64,000 nucleotides of DNA, taken from NCBI RefSeq assembly GCF_041146795.1, contig NC_135167.1, forward strand, positions 28,877,454-28,941,453. Direction: 5' to 3'. The position numbers and the translations under genes were made by a program. Each line of letters opens with the position of its first letter. Position 1 is the first letter of the stretch. This document shows, piece by piece, positions 53,024 through 64,000 of this stretch. The notes below the pieces were generated by a model. That model saw nothing but the letters and a program-made list of their open reading frames with translations. It was not told the DNA's origin and made no database searches. This DNA comes from Maylandia zebra. Lineage: Eukaryota > Chordata > Actinopteri > Cichliformes > Cichlidae.

Positions 53024-56000
53024 TCTCTGATCCCCTGCCCCCCACCCCAGCACTCTGGAGCCGAGAACCAGAGCGGAGGCCAAGAGGCATGAGTAGGAGT
53101 GAGACTTGGGTAAACAGAGGCAGCCAAGAAATCTGCATGTAGCTTTTGTTGTTAGCTCTGACAGGTTAGAGGACTCCTGTTTTGAGCTACAAGCTGGGTG
53201 AATAACAGGAAGTGAGCTGAACGCGAAGCCTACTTAAACATGTATCAGAATGAGCGTAGCTGTCACAACCTCCCCCCGAAAAAACCCCTTGATGTTGGTA
53301 AGATCTTTCAAGAGTGCAAATTAATCTCTTTTATTGTGCAGGTAATCCTTTGGCATATCATCTAAAGCTTGCAGTGTTTTTTTTAGGACAAAAACAAGCA
53401 TTGGACATGTGCTTTGGCACTTTAGCATCTTTTTTCATTCCTTTAAAAACCAGCTGTGTACTCACAGCTTTAAAAAAAAAGTGCAACAGCAGGGTGTGGT
53501 CCATACATACCTTTGCCCTGGCCTCTTTTATCATTCAGTCAGTTAACGTTCCCTTTAAACCACAACAAACAGATCTGCCTTGAAAAAGAGTGTTTCTGCT
53601 GGAGGTTTAGTAGACTTATATCTGCTGGGATCGTCCCCCTGTGACTCCAACGAAATGTGCCGTTCAGCTGCTTGTGTGTGTTGTGTGTGTATGACAGGGA
53701 GAGAGACAGGGAGGAATTTCTGTCTGACTCGGTGATAAGATCGTCTCAAAATACTCGCATAGGGGTTCTATCAGGGCAAACACACACACACGCTTTCACC
53801 AATCACGCGATTTGTTGGAGGGGATTTTTCCTCTTTGTACCTTTAAAATCGATGTATAACTGAACAGGCCTGCTGAGTACTGTACTTGAAGGTGTGTGCT
53901 GGCTTTTCTCTGATTCTTCTGACTGTAAGTTTTTCTCTTGTAGCTTGGAATGAAATTTGCTTTTTCACGCACGGACAGTGTTGTGGCTGTCAGTTTGGAA
54001 ACGTAATGAAATTTGGTCCTAATGTGGATGAGACTAATAAATGGCTTCCACTTAGCATAGCCAATGGGTCAAACTAAAAAACAAAGAGGTCTTATTAGCC
54101 TGAGCTGACATTAAAAGTTAAGGTGGTAGTGTAACCGGTCTGTTCCTGCATTGTGTCTGACACTGAAAGACCTCCAAGTAAAAAACGTGCCCACTTCAGC
54201 TCCTATAACCAAATATAAATAGGACGAGAGTTAGCTCAACCCACGCCAACTAACAAGCTAGCAAGGCTTATCTGTTCATGCTAGCATTAGCATTGCCTAG
54301 ACACATACGCCGCACACACGTACCACATATTCACAGCATCTAAAAAAGACAGGCGTAATTATGACAATAATGAACCAAAAACACACAATCAGAAACATCA
54401 GGGTGGATAAAAATATAATTAGTGTTGGAAAAGAAATGAAACTGACCTCTCCCACAGGGGAATCGAAGAAAAGGGGAAAAGCCCAAAGGGGTACCCCAAA
54501 TTTATAGGGTTGCACCAAAGAAGAAGAAAAGGATAAGAATAATGAAGATAACTACAGGCTTGGAAGTCCTAAAAGTCAGATATACCAGGAACAGTTTGGG
54601 GTTTCGAACACATTTTATGTAATTATAACAATATGTAATTTATGACCCGATTACATTAGCACATTTGTGTCAGCTGTACAGGTTAGCTTCTACAAGCTGT
54701 AGCTGTGTTCTAAAGTTTGATATGGAGGAATTTAGTATTGACAGCATCTGCACAGAAATGTTAGAGCCTTTTCTGATTTCAGGGAAAAAATATTGTTTGA
54801 TTTCTAACAATAATAGACTTGGTACCTGATGGTTACCTGCTTTGGCATAGTTGGCTGGACAGATTCATGGTTTCTTAGAGCAGTGCTCATTGGTTTCATA
54901 GGCAAGATGAGCGGCCAATCAAAAACAGCTATCAAAATTTAAACGTATAACTTATTTGAATTACTGTAGCAGTTAAAAAAACAATTTTTTTGAAAGGTCT
55001 CGATAACAGAGGGCTGATTGTACATTATTGTCGTAATCTTCGCTGTTGTATGTGAGAACCCTGGGCAATGAGTTCTGTTTGTGGTTTGTTTAAAAGTGCT
55101 GATTTCACAATGCATCCATCCTTTTCTTGTAAAACTGGAAAACAATAAATCTATCTGAGGGGGGAAGCAGTTAAACGTATACTCCCAAACTAATGTAGTA
55201 CATCTAGAAACAAAGACCTACACTTGATGGTGTTGCAAATTAGTTGGAACACATTTGTTGTCTGGCTTTAGTTTAAAAACAAAAATAAAATGTGCTCCTG
55301 CACTGTATGTAAGTCTTTTGTAAACTCTAATGTAGTAACGCTGTACAAAGAGTTTCATTTTTCTCGCCAAAGGTAAATGCATCTGATTAAATTTAATTCA
55401 TGGTGTAATATAATTGTATAACTATGATAATCCCAACACTAGTTGCAGATTTCCATACATCGAATAACAACTTGCAAACCTGCTTTTTAAATACTGAGAA
55501 AGGCAATAAATAGAGAGCTGAGTGTAGCTTCTCCGGTGTCAATCAGCAGTCAGGATGTGCCATTTACTGGATAAAAACAGAGCTAAGTGACATTCCCATC
55601 CAAACACGAATCAGATGACATCAAGACAGTTTCTGGCCATCATGTTAAAACTCGCAGCGTAACAACATGCTAACTGTTACCATGTTGACTCTAGCACATA
55701 AACTCTAGCATTTGGTGTTAGCAGCTAATTCTGATGCACTAAAGTCATGCAGAATTGCAGAATGAGGTTTCATATTATTAATAAGCGGTCCCCTGTCATC
55801 ACACCATCACATAGCCAAAAAAAGTAAGGATTTTATAGGTGTAGCTCATTTGGAAAACCTTTATTAGTAAGTTAAAATACAAACAAATGTATTTTTCCTC
55901 CCCACTGTCGCCAAGTGCTTGGTCAGAGGAGACTGTTTGATTGTTGGGTTTTTCTCTGTCTTATTGTAGAGTCTTTACCCTACAATATGACGTACCTTAA

Positions 56001-57845
56001 GGAGACTGTTGGTGTGATTTTGTGCTATATAGATACAATTGAATTGAAATTAACTGAATTTGCGATTATCTCAATTCTCATAATTTTATTTAGGCTGACT
56101 GTTGTCGACTCTTTCTTTAGTTTATTTCGTGCTGCTTCACGCGCATGTTTAAACACTGCGTGCAGATGCATCTTACTCACATTTTCAGCACGTAACATAA
56201 AATGTATCATAAAATGTAAATACTTACATTCAGCCTTGGGATAAATGTTATATTTTTGGCATAGATGTTGTGTTTCAGCTGCTTTCTTGTCCTCCTGGTG
56301 TGTAATGAGTATAACAAGCTCGTTTTACTAGCATTTCAGTGAGCACTGTGTATGTTACTCACCACATTGTCAAGTGTGCCATATGCAGATTCATGTACAT
56401 TTGACGCAACTGAGAGTGTAGCTAAACAGTGCCAAGAGTTTGTGATTTCTTTGCCATCTTTCACCATATGACATTCTTGTGCATGTCAAACATTTGCTCG
56501 TCTTCTTGTCATTAGCCCCTTGGCTTTTGAACATGTGGAAACAAGTAAGGCAATGATACTTAGAGGACATTAGTATGGCCTGGATGAAATGAGGTAAGAC
56601 AAGAGGACTGGTCCCTTTTTGCCCTCAGTAATCATATTTTGGGGGCTTGTTTGGTTAAGCAGAGCGAGGTATCAGCCAAACATCCTGTCTCAAAGCCCTG
56701 TCTGCACTCACAGCAGCATTAACCCCATGAATTGGCCCTTTGACTGATGTGGCACGGCCTAGGAATGTTGGGAAATTGGGAAGGTGAGGGGGAGCGGGGT
56801 CTCCGAGTAAAAGGAGTAGGTGGGGGATAAGGGGAGGAGGGGGTCTGACTCTTGGGAGTGACATGTGATACATGTTTGAACATATCGCCGTTAATACTTA
56901 AGAAACGTGGAGTGGAACTGACATTCTTGGAAGTTTGGAAGCAGGCAGTTTTAAGAGTTTTGACAGTGCTCCCATGCTACGTTTAGCTCAGAAGGTTTTG
57001 GGGAATTCGCCCACCAAAGCGATGCTGCTCTCAAGTAAAGGCTTTACTCTCAGAAGTAGAATATTAAATTAGATACCTAGATTAAACAAAACAAAAAATG
57101 TTATCACTTTCAGATGCTTGATGAATTGTTCAAAGACACAAAATAAACACCCGCATTCTGCCGTGTCCGGTGAGAATCCCTCTGCCGCCGCCTGTATGGG
57201 TCCTCCCGGTGACCTGAATCTCCAGTCTGTTTGCTGGCACGCGTACAGCACTTGCTCCTATGCCTGACTGAGACACATTAGACTATGGAATTCAACATCA
57301 AGTGCCGGCCCATTAACCATTTGCCATTTCCTCAAATATTTTCCACTGCGCCTCTTTTTCACTACAAGCAGCCGCATGGGTGAGGACGCAGCACACAACT
57401 CGCTCAGTTTATTGTGTTTGTGACCTTTTTTTTTCTTTTTTTTTTAACACATTTTGGACTGAATGCCATGTTATTACAGCCCTGCTCCCAGAGAAAATAC
57501 AGCAGTGAAGGGAATATCTGGAAGAGCTGACAAGTTCTGGATGTGGCATTTCTCTCAGTTGGAGAGCACCATTATTAAACTTTTCGTGGTTTTTATTTTG
57601 CAGTTTAATTCTGCAGTGCTCTTCCCATAACTTTGACCTTTTGTGGCTTAAACCAAAGCACAGACCAGGTTAACATCTGAAAGAAAAGTAACAAATAAGA
57701 GTAAAGTTAGATTTCAGATTTTTCAGGATAGCAAACAAATCTTAAAAAGCAACAGAAAAAAAAAAATATATATCAAATCAAATCACTTTTTATTGTCACA
57801 TCACATGTGCTGGTACATTGGTACAGCACATGCGAGTGAAATTCT

Positions 57846-57904
<59 letters not shown>

Positions 57905-60900
57905 GGCTATAAAGGGTTAATGCTTTGTATAGATGGACTTTCTGATAGCAGACCCAGAACATGTCAGCCACACTTACCAAACCCTCCAGGTTCCCTTATT
58001 TTATTTCCCTATAGAAAAAAAATAGAGGGGTTTAATACTTTCCAACTTTTAAAAAAGATTTCATTTCTTCTGGCTCTGTCTCAAATGTAATCAAAAGCTG
58101 TAAAATCTGTACTCACTGAGTGTCCGAAGCTCTAGTTTTGACACGTCACGTGCGTCACATTGCCTGTTGGGGCGAAGATGCCCCCCAAAAGCAGCCAACA
58201 TGAATTATAGCGTATGTGAGCATCTGAGGTCCCTGCGCCTAGAATAGATTGCTTGAGCGGGTTGTGTTTTCTTGATTTTCTTTTTCATTATGATAGATGC
58301 GGCAGTAGTGTGCATATGTTTAAACGCCGTGTGCAGATGCATCTCGCAGACATTTCTAAATGAAGCAAAGTGAATCAGCAGGCTTCCAAGTTCATACACT
58401 AAGAAGACGTTACATATTTGTAGCCATCCTGGTGATTAAGCAAAGGTTGTTTCATTGTTCACAAAAACCTTTTCTCCTCGCTTTCATTATCTCTTCTGCT
58501 CTTGCTCCCTTCCTGCCCTTACTGAAGATCCATCTCTGCTGTTGCTTCTCCACAGTTCTTCTGCTTGCTTTTTGCTCTCGTAGTCTTGCTCTCCTCTCTT
58601 TCAGCCCATGTTGTCAGGCAATCACAATTTAAAATAAGGTTTAAATTACAGGACTGGCTGTGGCTTTCCGTTGTTCCCTCAGAGTTTTTGCCAACTCGCA
58701 ATTTGGCTTTTAATGGAATCCTGCCATGCTGCTGAACCTAAAGATTCTTTGCAGATGTCGACAGACTCTGACTCTATGAAATGTAAGAAACTGTCGGCAG
58801 CACCGTGAGCTCCAAAGGCAACCCTGAGCTAAGACGCACGTTAATTAATATTTGTAGGTATTTTCAGGACTTGTAGCCGCCTGTTCACCCCGCTTTGGAA
58901 ATCACTTTTGACAGCATTTGTCATCATTTGATTTTGATGACCGAATGACGAGAAATAGTAAATGTGCTCTTGCACACGTCGCCCTCCGCTAAACGACTGC
59001 AGGCCCTCGTGTCACCTCGCTTTCGGTCCACACTCCCGCGTGCACGTCTGAGCTGGAGTTTCACATTCTGATAATTCTCCCAAATTACATTTTAGTGGAA
59101 TTCCATAACTAATTCTTCATAGTGGAACAAATGGATCTATTCCACCAATAAACGCGTGTAATTATGTTGTGAGGAGTGAAGGCCATATAGTCGGACCACG
59201 TGAGGCTCAATGAGAGACTTGTCAACTTGACCCCTGTGACTGGCTGAGGGGAGGGTGGGTGGGGGGGAGGAAGTGTTGAGGAAGAGGGCCTGTCCAGGAA
59301 TGTGTTGGGAGGGGAGAGTTGTCAACTACCGAGCTCTGAAGCAGCCCTGCGTCTGCTTTTCGTGCCTCCGTTCAGACGTTAATCATCTTTCTTTGAGTCA
59401 TTTGTGCACTTTAAACTATGCATTGTCTTAAGCAAGCCAGATTTAAGACTCTAAGTCTTTAGTGGTGATGACACCTGCGTATGTATCTCTGGTGGCTCTG
59501 TAGGTGCACGCACAGTTGCATGTATAGGAGAAGCACAATGGGAATAAAAAGGTAAAAACTGACCACAGATGAGATCATCTTGCAAAGCCAACTGTGTGTA
59601 AGCCATTTACTTTCACAATTTTTTTTTTTATGGCCAAGGTGATGGCATAAACGCGACAGTGGAGTTGTCCAGGATGCGAGTTGTATGCAAAACCTGAGAC
59701 ATTCCTTGGCTCGAGTTGTTTGGCACTTTGAAGTAGCAGCAGAAATGCAGGAAGCTCGTTACTTTCGCTCTTCCTTTCTAAACCGCCTCCGAGCACTTCT
59801 CCCTAGGAATTTTACAGGGACACACTGTAACTTTACTTCAGCTCAGTCGGGTCGGTCCAAAGGACGTCTCCAGCTGGCGAGGCCAGGTTTGTGTCTCTTG
59901 TGCCGTTAAACACGAGACATCTCCAGTCACACACCGCTCCATCACACAGATCCACTTCACAATGGAAAAAAAAAGAGGGAGAAGGAATGAGTGTGTGTGT
60001 GCAGGAATGCGTGTTTGTGCGCGTGTGTGAGCAAGAGCCCCACTGTGTTCGACTGTAAAGGCCACGTCTGGCGATAAGGCAGCCCGCTGATGGTAGAGAT
60101 AGTCGAGACGCCAGCTTAAATGTGGCTTGCTGGATTGAAGTTTTTTCCCTGTAATGATAGTTGTCTCAAACAACATAGAATCTACCATTTGTAGGCAGGG
60201 AGGGGTGTCTCTCTCTCTTTCTCCCTCTCACTTTTTCTCTGTTTTTCCCCCACCTTATTTGATTTTATTTCTACTCTTTTAGGATCTTTGGCATTAAGTT
60301 GAATCAAAACAAAGCATTTTAAAGGCAACCGACGATGGTCAGTAGATAAATTCTATCCTCCCTTCTCGTCCCTCTGTCCCCCTCACACTCCCTCCTCATC
60401 CCTGCCCGCCCCCTTCCCAACCCACCCACTTCTTTCAGCACAGTGGAAGAGTCTAATAACTGGAGGGGAATCTAATCCTTGGCACTGGATGAAAGACGAG
60501 GGTCTCCCTCCCTCCCTCTCTTTCTCACAGTCTCTTTCTCTCTCTTCATTTTTTCCTTGGATGCTGGTTATGCTTGGCAGGTTCTCGCTCCCTCTCGTTC
60601 CCCCGCTCCCTCTTTCAGTCTACCCAGTCTCCCTTTTCCTCTGTCTCTCTCTTTTTTACTCCTCTGCTTCCCGTCTTTTCCTGCACAGCTTTATTCCTCT
60701 CTTCTCTCCAGGTTACAGTTTGGAGGAGGAAGCCTCCACTGTTCAGACTGGAGTAAGAGAAAACAAAGCAGGAAGTTTGGAGGAAGTTAAAGTAGCTTTA
60801 CAGCTATAGACATGTAAACAGCCAGCTTATTAGCGTGTTTGCTTCACATATGCAAGACCCAAAATATGTTCATAACCAATTAAGCTTTTATGCATCATTT

Positions 60901-63900
60901 TGTCTGCTGAGGGAGCGTCACATCATATTCCCAACATTGTTACAGGAGGGAAAACAGAGAGATGCGGAAATGTGAGATAAAAGATGAGTGCTGGCGTCCT
61001 CGTTTGAAGTCCAGGTTTAACAATCTGTGAGCATCCGGCAGGAAACTGACTGTCTGACCTCTGAACTTTGATTGCCACTGCCTTTTACTTTGTTTGTGCA
61101 GTAAAGTTGCAGCTTGTTGTCGTGTATATTCCCACCTTTGTTCAACCCCTAAAGTTCAGTGGGCGTCTCGGTGAGATTGGCACTAAGAGACAGCGATTTT
61201 GAAATGAAATAACAAAAGCTACTTATCTAATTGGTAAACAGGGCTGTTAAATAGAGGTTGGCTTAAATGCTTGCAGGACTTTGTAATTGCTGCCAGCCCA
61301 CGTACAGATGCGGGCATGCATGCACACCAACAAAGTCCCACAGACACACACACACAGCTTTTTGACTTCCTCCAGTTGAATATAAACATGCTGATAACCT
61401 CCAGCTTCAACCCCTCTTTAAAAATTCCATTGAAGAAGTCAGTTGCCCTCCTCCTCCTCCCTCCCTCCTTCATCGTTCTCACACAAGCTGGTTACACCTT
61501 TACTTGGATGATAGCCAGGCCGAGCGTGATGACACCGAGGACTCTGCCAGAAACATTAAACATGCCTCGCTGTCAAAATGCTGGTGGAAATTTTGATCTA
61601 GTGTTTTGAACTTTACAGCAGGTCAGTCATTCTTAAATTTAATAAAGTCTGCACAAGCACACTTCAGGCGTGCATGAGACCATAAATAAAGAGAGCAGGA
61701 GGAGATCTAAATTCTTATGAGTGCTCATGTCTTCTAGCTGCTGCCTCTTATGTTTCTATTTCCAATATACTATCCAGCTATGAATACTGAGGGTGTCTGA
61801 AACGTAAAAAAGCCAGCCTTTAAAACCATATTATTTGCCCCATCATTCATCATATGATTGAAATTAAAGTGTGCCGTGCCTTTTGAAAGAAAACCTTAAA
61901 AGTTCCAGTTTGTTTTAAGTCTTCTTTGGGAATTAAGTTGATCGTGAGCTCATAAAGTCTCCCTGTGTTTCCCCAGACATGTTTGCGTTGCCTTATTACA
62001 GGGAAGAGCATGGCTTGTAAAAGTGTGTGTTTGTGTGTGCGTGAGCGAGCCACGAAGAGATAGAGTGGGAGAAAGAGAGAGATCCTAGCTAGCCGTGCAG
62101 CCCGCTCTCTTATTGGAGAGCTGTAAAAACTGCAGTCCGCAGGAGTTGCCAGCCTGGAATTCACTAATGACACACGTGGGCCTCAGATGAGAAGTGCAAT
62201 TTTGTGTGTGTGTGTTACAGTCATACTGTTTGGATCAGAGGGCTCAATTTGTGTGCGTACGTGGGCATGTGTGAGGCCCTGTCTCATCATTTTCTGTGTA
62301 TGTTTGTGCTCGTGTGCAACCACTCACATCTCTTCTACATTTACCAACCCTTCTTCTCTGAAACCCCTGAAATGAAAATGGCCGGGGCATAAACACAAAA
62401 AAGATCTCGGCCCTCGTTTCACTTTCTTCTTTTAAAGCAACCCGCCATTGGGAGAAAGGCTGCCGCCATTTTGGCCCCTGGTAAATGAAGTCGAGGGTTT
62501 TTTCGCTGGAATATGAAAGGAATGGGGCCACAGGCACATGGGTCTTTAAATCTTCTGTGTCAATAGAGTCTCTGGAGCAAAATAATGGCATCACTCTGTG
62601 TGGGAGTTAATGTGAGCTGATAGCATGAGGGCTGGGGGGTCAAGGGTTCATGGGCTTGCGCTAGGTTGACAGAGAGCTGAATGCTTTCCACCCCAGACAC
62701 CCCGCTCTAAAACCTCCTCTTTAACTCCGGGCCTGAAAGAGGCTTGCAGAGGGTGACAGTGAGGAGATGTCAGTGGAGTTAACAGTTTTAACCCCCTTTT
62801 CAAAATACCGCAACAGGCGACTAACTAAAGGGAAGAGCATGCATCTATGCAGCTGAATGGGTATAAAAATGATGTGAATCATTTACAGCATCGAGTATTG
62901 GGACATTTTGTTTATCATTTATCAGGGGAGGGAGACCGTGGTCAACACTCATGTCCATGTGTTCTTTTTTTTAATTGTTACAAAAGAGGAAACAATCCAA
63001 GAGATGCATTTAGGACATCCAGAGAATGCTAATTTTACATGAAAGACAAACTAGAAACAAAATAACAGCATTCAAGGAAGCACAAGGAATTTGAGATGGT
63101 CCCCTCTATCATCACGGTCCTTCCTCTAGAGCTCAGTCAAAGCAAATAAATGTTCTATAGTACTGAGATGTGGTAACTTAGGTAAGCCCCTTTTAACCGT
63201 ATGCTGTAACCATTCACGCCATTCAGCAATTGCGGGCTGCATTGACCCGAAGTGTGGTAACATTTCTCGGGAAGTTGCATCGTGAGTTACAATGTAGATT
63301 TCCAGAAGAAGTCCAGTCTAATGAACTGTGGGTGCATTTTCACACATCAAACTGTGCTAAAATAAAGCCTTTCTCCACTTCCTAGAAAGTGATTTCCTGC
63401 TTTCAAAACAGGCATGTTTTCTGTGGCCGCGTGAAACCTGCTGTAGTTGTGTTAGTCTGATATATTTTGAGTGAAGAGGTTGTACTTAAACAAGATTTTA
63501 ACACACAAGGTTCACACAAATTGACGACCATCAACTTAAAAAGTGAAGTAGATCGACTGATAGCTACTTCCCATTATTCCTTTTATTGATGAGTCAGAAC
63601 AGATTTCAGGGATAGCAATATAAAGATCCATTTATGATGTTCTGATGTTGTTTACTTGTGCTCAGCAGCTAAAATGTCTTTTATATCATCTCACACTGAT
63701 AGAAAAATTAAATACACTTTACTGCTACGACCATTACCTCATTCACTTCCTTTCCTTTCCTCTTCAGACACTGGTACCTCCATCGGCTCGGTGACCTCTG
63801 GCGGACATCGCTCTCACTGGTGTAGTGTTGCTTACTGGGAGCAGCGCACACGCGTGGGTCGCCTTTATCCAGCCTACGAGCCCTCACTCAGCATCTTCTA

Positions 63901-64000
63901 TGACCTACCTCAGGGCACTGGCCTCTGTCTTAGCCAACTCCAAGCCAACGCCTACCATAGCCGGCGTGACGACCCAGGGAGCCACAGCTTGTTAGGTCAT
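48594..64000 (+). CDS. smad6: Inhibitory SMAD, SMAD6 (3' part beyond window)
   Basis: SMAD6 blocks BMP signalling by binding type I receptors and activated SMAD1 and by recruiting SMURF ubiquitin ligases. Exons: 48594-49335, 50980-51033, 51439-51516, 63768 to beyond 64000. The start gives [19 protein letters not shown], the I-SMAD N-terminus. [11 protein letters not shown] favours SMAD6 over SMAD7. The MH1-like part has [47 protein letters not shown] and [14 protein letters not shown] with the zinc-site cysteines and histidine. Exon 2 encodes the PY motif [10 protein letters not shown]. Exon 3 encodes SSLSYTET. Exon 4 opens MH2 with [18 protein letters not shown] and [11 protein letters not shown]. 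Every junction here is phase 1. Intron 3 is 12.25 kb. After CLSQLQ the MH2 sequence diverges from human SMAD6, but the window ends there. smad6a and smad6b cannot be told apart. Confidence 0.95.
50110..50125 (+). promoter_or_regulatory. Candidate BMP response element in smad6 intron 1
   Basis: TGGCGCC (50110-50116) is followed after five bases by GACT (50122-50125), close to the SMAD1/5-SMAD4 composite TGGCGCC-N5-GNCV but with T at the last position. An AGAC half-site overlaps the spacer. I-SMAD genes are known BMP targets; function here is inferred. Confidence 0.35.
52977..53022. repeat. (TG)n microsatellite in smad6 intron 3
   Basis: About 46 bases of pure TG repeat. Confidence 0.97.
55891..56050 (+). 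repeat. LINE 3' tail repeat, second copy
   Basis: CCCACTGTCGCCAAGTGCTTG, ACCCTACAATATGACG and a final GAATTGAA match the repeat at 9330-9525. Confidence 0.6.
56095..56225. repeat. Copy A of a local repeat in smad6 intron 3
   Basis: GCATGTTTAAACACTGCGTGCAGATGCATCTTA here parallels ATATGTTTAAACGCCGTGTGCAGATGCATCTCG near 58314-58346. The minus-strand translations also align ([15 protein letters not shown] against [15 protein letters not shown]). Probably a decayed transposon piece of unknown family. Confidence 0.5.
57775..57901 (-). repeat. LINE-tail repeat followed by an AT microsatellite
   Basis: CAAATCACTTTTTATTGTCACATCACATG and GCGAGTGAAATTCTTGTG are typical of reversed LINE 3' ends in fish. 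They are followed by about 49 bases of pure AT repeat from 57853. Confidence 0.65.
58230..58365. repeat. Copy B of a local repeat in smad6 intron 3
   Basis: See copy A at 56095-56225; same orientation, 2.2 kb apart, about three quarters identical over the central 50 bases by eye. Confidence 0.5.
60500..60720. repeat. Pyrimidine-rich low-complexity tract in smad6 intron 3
   Basis: Long CT-rich run with CCCTCC and TCTCTC units. Shorter CT-rich stretches lie at 60208-60250 and 60350-60435. Open frames here are artefacts of composition. Confidence 0.8.

Noticed and set aside
57775-57840. ACATCACATGTGCTGGTACATTGGTACAGCACATG as a regulatory palindrome
   Set aside because: The imperfect palindrome is a normal part of the reversed LINE tail repeat seen in fish.
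60479-60809. Three overlapping Ser/Leu-rich frames in smad6 intron 3
   Set aside because: They come from the pyrimidine-rich tract; composition alone explains them.

Overview
The window is vertebrate genomic DNA. Long introns, GT-AG exons, teleost-type repeats (L2/Rex-like and RTE-like LINE pieces, hAT and Tc1/mariner derivatives, LINE tails ending in repeated TTGAAT or TTGACT units) and exon-level protein similarity point to a teleost fish. A percomorph or cichlid-like genome is plausible, but that is inference. I found five protein-coding genes; all exon models were read by hand.

Layout: 1-5.8 kb holds no gene, only a rearranged LINE and a small DNA-element remnant. 5.8-12.1 kb is rlbp1 (CRALBP) on the minus strand, complete with seven exons, the first noncoding, and two TAATCC motifs just upstream. 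12.1-17.3 kb is intergenic and carries two perfect 21-22 bp snapback inverted repeats. 17.3-23.2 kb is a ZIP zinc transporter (slc39a1-like) on the minus strand, with a hAT element flanked by an 8-bp target duplication in its last intron. 23.5-26 kb holds a perfect 38-bp-arm inverted repeat, a decayed LINE reverse transcriptase and a deleted Tc1-like copy.

28.4-29.3 kb is an intact stomatin on the minus strand whose whole CDS lies in one exon. It is head to head, 334 bp apart, with tmem208 (plus, 29.6-34.6 kb, six coding exons, 173 aa). 34.6-47.8 kb is intergenic, with Tc1-like and LINE fragments, hairpins and microsatellites. From 48.5 kb to the window end runs smad6 (plus): exons 1-3, a 12.25-kb intron, and the start of the MH2 exon, cut by the window edge.

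The genes do not form one pathway. rlbp1 acts in the retinoid visual cycle, the ZIP protein imports zinc, stomatin organises membranes, TMEM208 is an ER membrane protein, and SMAD6 is an inhibitory SMAD of BMP signalling. No previously undescribed multi-gene system is visible. The most interesting observations are the single-exon stomatin beside the tmem208 promoter, an altered CtBP-type motif and two skippable exons in smad6, a set of perfect short-loop inverted repeats, and the datable hAT insertion.
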